Notes: a model not told the origin generated them from the sequence alone. A DNA stretch of 19,108 nucleotides from Anaerolineales bacterium UBA7227 (GCA_002473085.1 DKTP01000170.1:1-19108); one strand, 5' to 3'. Counted from the stretch's first letter, positions 1-6,886 are shown. A program made the numbers and translations.

Positions 1-65
1 CCCACCGCGTCCGCCCGCCGCGTCCGCCCGCCGTGTCCGCCCGCCGTGTCCGCCCACCGCGTCCG
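1..65. repeat. 13-bp tandem repeat, five copies
   Basis: Five head-to-tail copies of a 13-bp unit, CCC(A/G)CCG(C/T)GTCCG, fill positions 1-65, with substitutions at only two positions of the unit. The array may continue beyond the window start. It lies directly beyond the hairpin that follows the era stop codon, and the unit resembles one arm of that hairpin (GTGTCCGCCC against GTGTCTGCCC on the other strand). The open frames crossing it have no coding character. It is probably a lineage-specific intergenic repeat; function unknown. Confidence 0.85.
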
Positions 66-69
66 CCCA

Positions 70-91
70 GGGCAGACACATAGGTCTGCCC
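70..91 (-). terminator. Hairpin immediately after the era stop codon
   Basis: GGGCAGAC (70-77) and GTCTGCCC (84-91) form a perfect 8-bp stem around the 6-nt loop ACATAG. The stem starts at the first base after the era stop codon (TAG, 94-92 on the minus strand). No T-tract follows on the minus strand, so it is not a classical intrinsic terminator. It could instead protect the 3' end of the mRNA, act with Rho, or simply be part of a dispersed repeat element together with the 13-bp array. Confidence 0.5.
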
Positions 92-985
92 CTACCGTAT
101 TTTATATCCGAACCGTCGCAGCCACTCTTCATCGTTCCGCCAGTCCTTTAACACCTTCACGCGCAGTTCCAGGAAAACGCGCCGCCCGCCCATCGCTTCG
201 ATCTCCGCGCGCGCCGCGGAGCCGATGGACTTGAGCATCTTCCCGCCCTCGCCGATGACGATCCCCTTTTGCGAATCGCGCTCCACGAAGAGCGTCGCGG
301 CGATGTACGCCATGCCGTTCTCGCGCTCCTTGAACTCGTCAATGCGGACGGCGACTCCGTGCGGCACTTCGTCGCGCAACTTCAACAGCGCGGCTTCGCG
401 GACCAGGTCGGCGGCAATCTCCTTCTCGTACAGGTCGGTGACCTGCTCCGCGTCGAACTCGGGTTCGTGGACGGGCAGGAACGAGACGAGCAGACTTAAC
501 AATTCCGCGAGACCGTCGCCGCGCGTGGCGGACAACATCACGACCTCCGCTTCGCGCGGGACGAGGGCCGCGTACGCCTCCCGACGCGCGTCCAACGCCT
601 CGGCGGGGACCAGGTCTATTTTGTTGCAACCCAGCGCCAGCGGAGTTCGACGCGGCAGGAGGGACGCGATCCGCTCGTCGTCTTCGGAGGGCGCGGTCGT
701 CAGGTCCGTCAACCAGAGGACCGCGTCCACGCCGTCCAGCGCGGCGCGTGCTTCCTGGTTCAGGAATTCGCCCAGTTTGTGACGCGGCGCGTGGAGGCCG
801 GGTGTGTCCACGAAGACGATCTGGTACGAGTCGGTCGTGAGAATCCCCAGCTGACGGCGGCGCGTGGTCTGCGGACGCGGCGAAACGGCCGCGACCTTTT
901 GCCCCAGCAGGGCGTTGATCAGCGTGGACTTGCCCGCGTTTGGGCGGCCAAGCACGGCGATGAAACCAGAGCGGAAGTCAGTCAT
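92..985 (-). CDS. era: GTPase Era
   Basis: Era is a GTPase that binds the 3' end of 16S rRNA and acts in maturation of the small ribosomal subunit at the membrane and ribosome. The 297-residue length is normal. G motifs are present in order: GRPNAGKS (13-20, G1), DTPG (60-63, G3), NKID (121-124, G4) and SAT (152-154, G5). A C-terminal KH RNA-binding domain follows with GIVIGEGG (241-248) and the family hallmark ELRVKVLKDWRND (273-285). The ATG at 985 is fixed by an in-frame TGA three codons upstream (994-992). It has no Shine-Dalgarno sequence, because the upstream DNA is a heptamer repeat whose first unit contains the start codon. It follows fmdB on the same strand after a 78-bp gap and may be cotranscribed with it. 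The identification is very secure. Confidence 0.97.
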   Translation of the reverse strand: MTDFRSGFIAVLGRPNAGKSTLINALLGQKVAAVSPRPQTTRRRQLGILTTDSYQIVFVDTPGLHAPRHKLGEFLNQEARAALDGVDAVLWLTDLTTAPSEDDERIASLLPRRTPLALGCNKIDLVPAEALDARREAYAALVPREAEVVMLSATRGDGLAELLSLLVSFLPVHEPEFDAEQVTDLYEKEIAADLVREAALLKLRDEVPHGVAVRIDEFKERENGMAYIAATLFVERDSQKGIVIGEGGKMLKSIGSAARAEIEAMGGRRVFLELRVKVLKDWRNDEEWLRRFGYKIR

Positions 986-1051
986 CAGTAATCAGTCATC
1001 AGTAATCAGTAATCAGTAATCAGTGTCCAGTGATCAGTGTTTAGTGAACAG
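979..1051. repeat. CAGTAAT-type heptamer tandem repeat overlapping the era start
   Basis: Ten consecutive 7-bp units related to CAGTAAT run from 979 to 1048, with a partial CAG after them. Units 1 to 6 are CAGTAAT or CAGTCAT; the later ones (CAGTGTC, CAGTGAT, CAGTGTT, TAGTGAA) are more degenerate. On the minus strand the unit reads ATTACTG. The ATGACTG variant at 985-979 supplies the start codon and first bases of era. The array fills nearly the whole fmdB-era spacer. Confidence 0.9.
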
Positions 1052-1063
1052 CGGATGGAGCCG

Positions 1064-1453
1064 CTAGAAGTCGTCGTCTCCGCCCGCCGCGTCCCCGCCG
1101 AGATCGGGCATGGCCGCTTCGATCTCCTCGGGGCTTTGTCCCGATTCGAGCCGGTCCACCACGTCGTCGAATTCGGGAGGCAGGTCTTCGCCCATCTCGC
1201 GTCCCATTTTCCGCATCATGCGCCCGAGGGCTTTGGGATCGTCGTCGAGACCTTCGAGGCCGCCGAGTTCGCTTTCCATGCTGTCCATGCGCGACTCCTC
1301 GGAGCGGGCAATGCGGACGCGCGTCATCCGCCGGCGCGTGTTCACGCTCCCGCAGTGGGAGCAGGGCGCGGGCTTCTTCCCGTATTCGCTGTAGGTCAGA
1401 AAAATCTCGAAACGCTGTTTGCAGTCGTTGCAGATGAAATCGTAAGTTGGCAT
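1064..1453 (-). CDS. FmdB-family zinc-ribbon protein
   Basis: This 129-residue protein begins MPTYDF and carries two CxxC knuckles, C8/C11 and C31/C34, separated by about 20 residues. That is the arrangement of the FmdB putative regulatory zinc ribbon (CxxC_CXXC_SSSS). After the roughly 45-residue zinc ribbon there is a methionine-rich helical stretch (about 75-90) and a strongly acidic tail ending GDDDF. FmdB proteins are small and of uncertain molecular role; the name comes from an amide-degradation operon and should not be read as a function here. The ATG at 1453 has no clear Shine-Dalgarno but lies 6 nt after a TAAAAT box on the minus strand (1465-1460), so the mRNA may be leaderless. It is divergent from gmk and precedes era. 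Confidence 0.85.
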   Translation of the reverse strand: MPTYDFICNDCKQRFEIFLTYSEYGKKPAPCSHCGSVNTRRRMTRVRIARSEESRMDSMESELGGLEGLDDDPKALGRMMRKMGREMGEDLPPEFDDVVDRLESGQSPEEIEAAMPDLGGDAAGGDDDF

Positions 1454-1507
1454 GACTCAATTTTAACCCGGTTCGGGATTTATTGGGCGGTCTGGTACAA
1501 TTCGCCC
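1454..1507. promoter_or_regulatory. Divergent fmdB/gmk promoter region, both apparently leaderless
   Basis: On the plus strand TACAAT at 1496-1501, preceded by TG plus one base (extended -10), ends 6 nt before the gmk ATG at 1508. On the minus strand TAAAAT (1465-1460) ends 6 nt before the fmdB ATG at 1453. Neither start codon has a Shine-Dalgarno sequence. With normal -10 to start-site spacing, transcription would begin at or next to each start codon. The -35 elements are not clear. Confidence 0.55.
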
Positions 1508-2131
1508 ATGCCTCCCGAACACCGCTTCGACCTGCCTCATCCGCGTCCGCTGCTCATCGTCATCTCCGGGCCGTCGGGCGTGGGCAAAGACACCGTCATC
1601 CAGCGCATGAAAGAGCGCGAACTGCCGTTCCATTTCGTCGTCACCGCCACCACGCGTCCCCAGCGTTACAACGAAGTCAACCTGCGGGATTACATATTCG
1701 TTTCGAAGGAAGAATTCGCCCGCATGATCGAAGCCGACGAGTTGATCGAATACGCCATCGTCTATGGCGATTACAAGGGCATCCCCAAGACGCAGGTGCG
1801 CGAAGTCCTCGCCAAAGGCCGGGACGTGATCCTGCGCATTGACGTGCAGGGCGCGGAGACCGTCCGCAAACTCGCCCCCGAAGCCCTGCTCATCTTCCTC
1901 GCCGCCGAAACCGAGGAGGAACTCGTCCGCCGCCTCGAAACCCGCAAAACCGAAACGCCCGAAGAACTCAAACTCCGCATCGCCACCGCCCGCAAGGAAC
2001 TCCAGCGCATCGAGGCCTTCGACTACGTGATCGTCAACCGCGACTACCAACTCGACTCCACCGTGGACGTCATCCGCGCCATCATCGAAGCGGAACATCA
2101 CCGCGTGAAACCGCGCCAGGTGACGTTGTGA
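1508..2131 (+). CDS. gmk: Guanylate kinase
   Basis: Guanylate kinase transfers phosphate from ATP to GMP to give GDP in purine nucleotide metabolism, in the cytoplasm. The 207-residue length is typical. The P-loop SGPSGVGKDT is at 20-29, with Asp where Ser or Gly is more usual after GK. The GMP-binding segment TTRPQRYNE (48-56) keeps the two arginines and the glutamate, and IDVQGA (111-116) matches the family core. I chose the ATG at 1508 because the homologous region begins just after it and because an extended -10 box (TACAAT, 1496-1501) lies 6 nt upstream. Longer in-frame extensions into the fmdB region would be antisense to that gene. The rhomboid gene follows after 7 bp, so the two are probably one transcript. 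Confidence 0.96.
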   Translation: MPPEHRFDLPHPRPLLIVISGPSGVGKDTVIQRMKERELPFHFVVTATTRPQRYNEVNLRDYIFVSKEEFARMIEADELIEYAIVYGDYKGIPKTQVREVLAKGRDVILRIDVQGAETVRKLAPEALLIFLAAETEEELVRRLETRKTETPEELKLRIATARKELQRIEAFDYVIVNRDYQLDSTVDVIRAIIEAEHHRVKPRQVTL

Positions 2132-2138
2132 GACTCCT

Positions 2139-2921
2139 GTGAACGAACCCCCCGCCTCCTTCCCCGACGTTCAACCGGGCGCGCCGCCCCCCGGCCCCAT
2201 CTCCCTTCGACTCCCGTCCGCGCCGCCGCGCGTCGCCTACGTCATCCTCGGGCTGACGATCTTCGTCTACCTGCTGCAACTCGGCACGAAATTCATCACG
2301 GGCTACGACCTGCCGCTCATGCTGGGCGCCAAATCTGGCGAGCTCATCCGCGCGGGACAGGTCTGGCGGCTGATCACTCCCGTCCTCCTGCACGGTTCGC
2401 TCTGGCACATCGGCTTCAATATGTACGCGCTCTTCGCCCTGGGCTCCGGGCTGGAACGCCGCTTCGGGCATTTTCGCTTCCTGGCGTTGTACCTGCTGGC
2501 GGGGTTCGCGGGCAACGTGTTGTCGTTCCTGTTCACCAACGCGGTCTCCATCGGCGCGTCCACTTCCATTTTCGGGTTGATCGCCGCCGAGGGAGTTTTT
2601 CTCTACCAGAATCGCAAATTGTTCGGCGCGGAGGCGAAACGCGCCATCGGCAACGTGGTCGCTGTGGCGGCCGTCAACCTTTTCATCGGGTTTTCCAGCG
2701 GCGGGATGATAGACAACTGGGGGCATATCGGCGGGCTGTTCGGCGGGCTGATCTTCGCCTGGTTCGGCGGTCCGCTTTGGGGCGTGGATGGAGTTTATCC
2801 CCTGCTCCGCCTCGTGGACCAGCGCGCCAGGCGGGACGCGTTCATCGGCGCCGCCGTTACGCTGGTCATCTTCGGGGGCTTGGCGCTTCTCGGAATGGCC
2901 TCGATCATCGCGCCGAAATAA
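2139..2921 (+). CDS. Rhomboid-family intramembrane serine protease
   Basis: Rhomboid proteases cleave transmembrane substrates inside the lipid bilayer. The 260-residue protein has a proline-rich cytoplasmic N-terminus (1-30) followed by about seven hydrophobic segments (about 32-50, 80-100, 112-133, 137-156, 168-187, 195-211, 234-256). The catalytic serine is in GASTSIFG (139-146, Ser141 by alignment with the GxS motif) and the catalytic histidine in NWGHIGG (193-199, His196). The accessory HxxxN motif of TM2 is present as H90 and N94. The start is GTG at 2139, 7 bp after the gmk stop, with at most a weak ribosome binding site, so translational coupling to gmk is likely. The substrate cannot be deduced. 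A bidirectional terminator follows directly. Confidence 0.93.
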   Translation: MNEPPASFPDVQPGAPPPGPISLRLPSAPPRVAYVILGLTIFVYLLQLGTKFITGYDLPLMLGAKSGELIRAGQVWRLITPVLLHGSLWHIGFNMYALFALGSGLERRFGHFRFLALYLLAGFAGNVLSFLFTNAVSIGASTSIFGLIAAEGVFLYQNRKLFGAEAKRAIGNVVAVAAVNLFIGFSSGGMIDNWGHIGGLFGGLIFAWFGGPLWGVDGVYPLLRLVDQRARRDAFIGAAVTLVIFGGLALLGMASIIAPK

Positions 2922-2923
2922 CA

Positions 2924-2956
2924 AAAAACCAGGTTCCTGCGGGAAACCTGGTTTTT
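2924..2956. terminator. Bidirectional intrinsic terminator
   Basis: AAAAACCAGGTT (2924-2935) and AACCTGGTTTTT (2945-2956) form a 12-bp stem with a 9-nt loop. The A-tract on one side and T-tract on the other let it work on both strands. It sits between the convergent rhomboid gene (stop at 2921) and permease C (stop at 2963), so it can end both transcripts. Confidence 0.93.
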
Positions 2957-2962
2957 GATTCT

Positions 2963-3907
2963 TCAGGCGCTGTGCGCCAGCCGCGGGTCGAGGGCGTCGC
3001 GCAGACCGTCGCCCAGCAGGTTAAAGGACAGCACCGTCACCATAATGGCGAAGCCGGGCAAAAAGACCAGGTGCGGCGCGGTGAAGACCTGGTTGCGTTC
3101 CGAGCCGAGCATGGAGCCCCACTCTGGCATGGGAGGCTGCGCGCCGAGACCGAGGAAGGAGAGCGCGGCCGCGTCGAGGATGGCGGTGGCGATGCCGAGC
3201 GTCCCCTGCACGATGAGCGGCGTCATCGCGTTGGGGAGGATGCGGCGGAATAAAATGTCGAAGTTGGAGCCGCCCAGGGCGCGCGTGGCCGAGACGTAGT
3301 CCATTTCGCGGACCGAGAGGACGGAGGCGCGCACGACGCGCGCGTAGGAGGGAATCGAAACGATGCCGATCGCCAGCAGGGCATTTGTCAGGCCGGGACC
3401 GAGGACGGTCACGATGGCGATCGCCAGCAGGAGCGAGGGAAACGCCAGCAGCACGTCCATGACGCGCATGATGAGGTTGTCCACCCATCCGCCAAAGTAG
3501 CCGCCCAGCGCGCCTAGGATGGTCCCGATGATGATGGCGAACGTGACGGTGGACAGGCCGATCCACAGGCTGACGCGCGTGCCGTACAGCAGGCGGCTGA
3601 ACTCATCGCGCACGTTGCCGTCAATGCCGGCGATGTGCTGGGGCTGGTCTTCGGGGCAGCCGAGCAGGTGGATGCAGGGGGCCTGCCGCTGCTTGACCGG
3701 CTCCACGCCGATCAACACCTGGAGGGGGTCGTAGGGCGCGAGCCATTGGGCGGTGAGAGCGATGAAGATCAGAATCCCCAGAATGATCATCCCCATCACC
3801 GCCGAGCGGCGGCGGAAGAGGCGTTTCCAGGTGATCCGCCACAGGCTGACCGATTTGATGGACAAGCCCTCGGTGTCGAGGGTCGCGACTTCGTTATCCT
3901 GGGTCAT
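2963..3907 (-). CDS. Oligopeptide/dipeptide ABC transporter permease, DppC/OppC type
   Basis: This is one of two membrane subunits of a family-5 peptide (or nickel/oligosaccharide) importer. The 314 residues include an N-terminal cytoplasmic stretch, a first membrane helix (about 34-56), an extracytoplasmic loop, and five further helices. The permease EAA loop, which docks on the ATPase, is YVSATRALGGSNFDILFRRILPN (204-226). The loop after helix 1 is longer than usual and holds two cysteines (C78, C84). I chose the ATG at 3907 because TAGGA, overlapping the upstream permease stop codon, gives a Shine-Dalgarno 7 nt away; a TTG at 3913 is also in frame. It is the last gene of the operon. The substrate cannot be read from sequence. 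Confidence 0.94.
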   Translation of the reverse strand: MTQDNEVATLDTEGLSIKSVSLWRITWKRLFRRRSAVMGMIILGILIFIALTAQWLAPYDPLQVLIGVEPVKQRQAPCIHLLGCPEDQPQHIAGIDGNVRDEFSRLLYGTRVSLWIGLSTVTFAIIIGTILGALGGYFGGWVDNLIMRVMDVLLAFPSLLLAIAIVTVLGPGLTNALLAIGIVSIPSYARVVRASVLSVREMDYVSATRALGGSNFDILFRRILPNAMTPLIVQGTLGIATAILDAAALSFLGLGAQPPMPEWGSMLGSERNQVFTAPHLVFLPGFAIMVTVLSFNLLGDGLRDALDPRLAHSA

Positions 3908-3916
3908 GTTCAATTC

Positions 3917-4996
3917 CTAGTTCAGGCGGATGCGAGGATCGAGATAAGCATAGGAAATATCCACGATGAGGTTGAGAAGCACAAAGAAGACCGCGATCAC
4001 GACCGTAAATGCCTGCACAATGCCGTAGTCGCGGGCGGTGATGGCCTCATAGAGGGTGCGTCCCACGCCGGAGAGGCCGAAGATGGTCTCGGTGAGGACC
4101 GCGCCGCCGAGCAGGCTGCCGAGCGAGAGTCCGATCACGGTCACCAGCGGCAGGAGCGAGTTGCGGAAGGCGTGTTTGAGGACGACGGTTCGGTAGGATA
4201 ATCCTTTGGCGCGGGCGGTGCGGATGTAGTCCTGGCCGAGGACGTCGAGCATGGAGGAGCGCGCCATGCGGGCGATCAGCGCCATCGGGATGGTTCCCAG
4301 CGCTGCCGCCGGCAGGATCATGTGCTGGAGCGCGTCTTTGAGCAATGTCCAGTTGCCGGTTAAAAGGGCGTTCAGGATGTTCATGCGGCCGATGAAATCG
4401 AAGAGGCCAGCCAGAAAACTTCCCTTGGCGAAATTCCAGCCCCATACTTCGGTGAGAGTGGGACTGGGGATACCCGGGCTGATCCTGCCGGAGGGAGGCA
4501 GCCAGAATGGCGTGTCTTTGAGCAATAAGGAGAAAATGTAGGCGAGCATCAAACCCAGCCAGAAGACCGGCATGGAAACGCCGATGTTCGCCCATACCAT
4601 GGTCGCTACGTCCACCCACGAGTTGTGTTTGACGGCCGAAATAATACCAAGAGGAATGCCAACAATGACGGCAATGATCAGGGCGGCGAAACTCAGTTCC
4701 ACAGTGGTGGGCAGGCGTTCGGCCAGCAGGCGCGTCACCGGCATACCAAAACGGAAGGATTGTCCAAATTCGCCGCTGCCAATTTCTTTGAGATAAATTC
4801 CAAATTGAGTCAGGATCGGCTGATCCAGGCCTTTTTCCCTGATGAAACGTTCACAAACCGCGTCTGTGGCCTTTTCGCCGAGAATGGCGCGGCACGGATC
4901 GCCGGGGATGACGCGCGCCATGGAAAAAGTGACCAGCAGGATGCCGAACAGGACCGGGATGGAGGTGATAATACGGCGCAGAATATACTGGAACAT
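3917..4996 (-). CDS. Oligopeptide/dipeptide ABC transporter permease, DppB/OppB type
   Basis: This is the second membrane subunit of the importer. The 359-residue protein starts with the typical MFQYILRRIITSIPVLFGI first helix and has about six membrane segments. The EAA loop YIRTARAKGLSYRTVVLKHAFRNSLLP is at 257-283, and the C-terminus ends YLDPRIRLN as is usual for this family. The first extracytoplasmic loop holds a cysteine pair (C35, C48). A loop of about 65 residues between helices (about 161-225, FWLPPSGRISPG onward) is long but known in this subfamily. The ATG at 4996 is 79 bp downstream of the binding-protein gene, with a 15-bp hairpin in the gap. Its stop codon overlaps the ribosome binding site of the next permease gene, suggesting tight coupling. 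No ATPase gene is in the window. Confidence 0.95.
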   Translation of the reverse strand: MFQYILRRIITSIPVLFGILLVTFSMARVIPGDPCRAILGEKATDAVCERFIREKGLDQPILTQFGIYLKEIGSGEFGQSFRFGMPVTRLLAERLPTTVELSFAALIIAVIVGIPLGIISAVKHNSWVDVATMVWANIGVSMPVFWLGLMLAYIFSLLLKDTPFWLPPSGRISPGIPSPTLTEVWGWNFAKGSFLAGLFDFIGRMNILNALLTGNWTLLKDALQHMILPAAALGTIPMALIARMARSSMLDVLGQDYIRTARAKGLSYRTVVLKHAFRNSLLPLVTVIGLSLGSLLGGAVLTETIFGLSGVGRTLYEAITARDYGIVQAFTVVIAVFFVLLNLIVDISYAYLDPRIRLN

Positions 4997-5018
4997 GTCT
5001 CGGCTTGCTCCGTTTCAG

Positions 5019-5052
5019 CATACGGGATGGCGGAGAACCGCCATCCCGTATG
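5019..5052 (-). other. 15-bp intra-operon hairpin between binding protein and permease
   Basis: CATACGGGATGGCGG (5019-5033) and CCGCCATCCCGTATG (5038-5052) form a perfect 15-bp stem with a 4-nt loop. It lies between the binding-protein stop codon (5076) and the permease start (4996). No T-tract follows on the minus strand, so it is not a standard terminator. In other binding-protein operons, hairpins in this position stabilise the upstream mRNA segment and lower downstream expression. That role is inferred here. Confidence 0.85.
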
Positions 5053-5075
5053 AATGACAAGGTGGAAGCGACGGT

Positions 5076-6830
5076 CTAGCCGCCGGGTTTCTTCATCAGG
5101 CCCCAGAGCAGATCGTAGTACTCCCACAGGTTGGTGTTGCCAACGTGGAAGGGCGAGCCGATGTTCAGGCCCATGTTGAAGGTAGCCACCACGTCGTAGG
5201 CGTCGAAGGTCGAGCCGTCGTGGAATTTGATGTCCTTGCGCAGGGTGCAGGTCCAGACGGTCAGGTCGGCGTTCGGCGTGCAGGATTCGGCCAACACGGG
5301 TTCCACGGCGGTGCCGTTGATCTCGTAGCCGTACAGCGATTGCATCACCTGTTCGCAGGCGCGCAGGGACTCGCCGTCGGTCTCATCCGGGCAGAACATG
5401 CTGATGGGTTCGGCGTTCTGCATCCAGACGAAGATGTCGCGGCCGCCCGGATCGGTGACGGCAAACATCTCGCTGGTCAGCGGGCTGGCCTGCGGGTTGA
5501 CCACGTCGGCGCGGTAAGCGACCGCGGAACCGCCGTGCGCGATCGGGACCATCGGAACCAGTTCGCGGATGGCGTTGTTCGCCTGGGAGTAGACCGGGGC
5601 GGCTTCAACAGGATCGGCAATGGTGGCGCCCTGGGCGATCGGCTCGTAGATTTCGGCGGGAATCTTGCCGAACTGCTGGCTGGCCTGGCCGAAGTGATAG
5701 TCCAGGAAGTTGGTGATGTGCGGATAGTCCGCGCCCCAACCGAGCAGGTACAGGCCGTCGAGTCGGCCGGAACCGGATTCTTCGATGAACGCGCCGGATT
5801 CCATCACGACGATCTCGGCGTCAATGTTCAGGTTGGCTTTGAGCTGCGCCTGAATATCCTGGGCCACGCTGCCCACCTGGGGCAGGTAGCCGCGCACCAC
5901 GTCGCGGTAATACAGTTTGGTCTTGAAGCCATCCGGGAAGCCGGCTTCAGACAGCAAGGCCTTGGCGGCCTCCACGTCAAAGTCATACCACGCCTCGCCA
6001 TCGCAAGCGTTCGGGATGGTGCAAGGGGTGAAGTGGCTGGCGACCTCGGAGCCGGTCGGATAGAACGTGTCCACGATGCGCTGGCGGTCGATGCCCATAC
6101 CGATCGCCTGGCGGACCTTCACATTGTCGAACGGCGCGAAGGTGTTGGTCATGCCGACGTAGAAGACGTTCAACGCCGGGCGCAGGGCCAGGTGCAGATT
6201 CGCGTCGTCCTGGATCGTGGCGAAGTCGTCGGGGCCGGGGTTGTCGAAGCCGTCAATCGTGCCGGCCTGCAGTTCCAGCAGGCGGGCCGCGGATTCAGTT
6301 GACCAGCGGAAGACCAGCGTCTTGGCCTTGGCGGCCTCGCCCCAGTAATCGGGGTTGGCGACGAAGGTGATGCTGTCGCCGCGTTTCCATTCCTGAACCA
6401 TGTAGGGGCCGGTGCCGATCGGCTTCTCGAGTCCCTCGCTGGTGCGGGCGCTTTCGCCGGCGGTCGCTTCAACCCACTCTTCGGGATAGATGGCGAACGG
6501 GCTGAAGGCGATCTTCGAAAGGAAGGCCGGATCCGACTTGCACATCGTGAAAGTCACGGTGTTTTCATCGGTGGCCTCAATGGACTTGAAAAAGCCGGTA
6601 TAGCCATTGCCGCATTCCGCAACCGACAAAGAGCCGCGCTCATATGTCGCGATCGGGATGTCGGGAATGGGGGTTGGCTCGACCGGCGCGTCGGTGGCCG
6701 GCGCGTCGGTGGCGGGCGCCTGGGCGCTCGGCGCCTGGGTGGCCGGCGAAGACGGTTTCGGGCCGCAGGCCGCCAGGATCATGCTGGCAAGCGCGAGCAT
6801 CGTAAGCAAAACAAACAGTTTCTTGTTCAC
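5076..6830 (-). CDS. Family-5 ABC transporter substrate-binding lipoprotein, circularly permuted
   Basis: This is the extracytoplasmic solute receptor of the peptide-type importer. GTG at 6830 has a strong GGAGGAG Shine-Dalgarno 6 nt upstream and gives 584 residues with a lipoprotein signal peptide (lipobox LAAC, Cys22). A Thr/Pro/Ala-rich tether (about 23-60) follows. SBP_bac_5 motifs occur out of order. The middle and C-terminal parts come first: DENTVTFTM (88-96), IGTGPYMV (138-145), NPDYWGE (159-165), VRQAIGMGIDR (239-249), LLGWGADYP (362-370) and the usual C-terminal end (about 455). The normally N-terminal part comes last: FVWMQNAEPIS (467-477), EPVLAESC (510-517), LTVWTCTLRKDIKFHDG (523-539) and FDAYDVV (542-548). 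Eight cysteines lie outside the lipidated one. The fold is probably complete but permuted. The ligand is unknown. Confidence 0.93.
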   Translation of the reverse strand: MNKKLFVLLTMLALASMILAACGPKPSSPATQAPSAQAPATDAPATDAPVEPTPIPDIPIATYERGSLSVAECGNGYTGFFKSIEATDENTVTFTMCKSDPAFLSKIAFSPFAIYPEEWVEATAGESARTSEGLEKPIGTGPYMVQEWKRGDSITFVANPDYWGEAAKAKTLVFRWSTESAARLLELQAGTIDGFDNPGPDDFATIQDDANLHLALRPALNVFYVGMTNTFAPFDNVKVRQAIGMGIDRQRIVDTFYPTGSEVASHFTPCTIPNACDGEAWYDFDVEAAKALLSEAGFPDGFKTKLYYRDVVRGYLPQVGSVAQDIQAQLKANLNIDAEIVVMESGAFIEESGSGRLDGLYLLGWGADYPHITNFLDYHFGQASQQFGKIPAEIYEPIAQGATIADPVEAAPVYSQANNAIRELVPMVPIAHGGSAVAYRADVVNPQASPLTSEMFAVTDPGGRDIFVWMQNAEPISMFCPDETDGESLRACEQVMQSLYGYEINGTAVEPVLAESCTPNADLTVWTCTLRKDIKFHDGSTFDAYDVVATFNMGLNIGSPFHVGNTNLWEYYDLLWGLMKKPGG

Positions 6831-6886
6831 AGAGTTCTCCTCCAAGAGAATTTAGCAAAGTGACGAACAACGTTGTACAGCGGCAT
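6827..6886 (-). CDS. Possible 19-residue leader peptide overlapping the binding-protein start
   Basis: An ATG at 6886-6884 opens a 19-codon frame whose TGA stop (6829-6827) overlaps the GTG start of the binding-protein gene (6830-6828) in a GTGA arrangement. A strong AAGGAGG (6912-6906) lies 19 nt before the ATG. It is only 4 nt before an in-frame ATC at 6901, which would need non-standard initiation. The peptide is basic and aromatic and resembles nothing I recognise. It may be a translational coupling device or a chance frame. Confidence 0.25.
   Translation of the reverse strand: MPLYNVVRHFAKFSWRRTL

Noticed and set aside
1..65. CRISPR array
   Set aside because: The units are 13 bp, directly contiguous and without spacers, so this is a simple tandem repeat.
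979..1051. Transposon end or direct-repeat insertion scar
   Set aside because: There are only contiguous heptamers, with no inverted ends, target-site duplication or transposase nearby.
1037..1507. In-frame N-terminal extension of guanylate kinase
   Set aside because: It runs antisense through fmdB and lacks guanylate kinase homology; the extended -10 box just before ATG 1508 fixes the start.
5145..6302. Long plus-strand open frame opposite the binding-protein gene
   Set aside because: It is a high-GC shadow of the minus-strand gene, rich in Val, Gly, His and Asp, with no recognisable motif or ribosome binding site.
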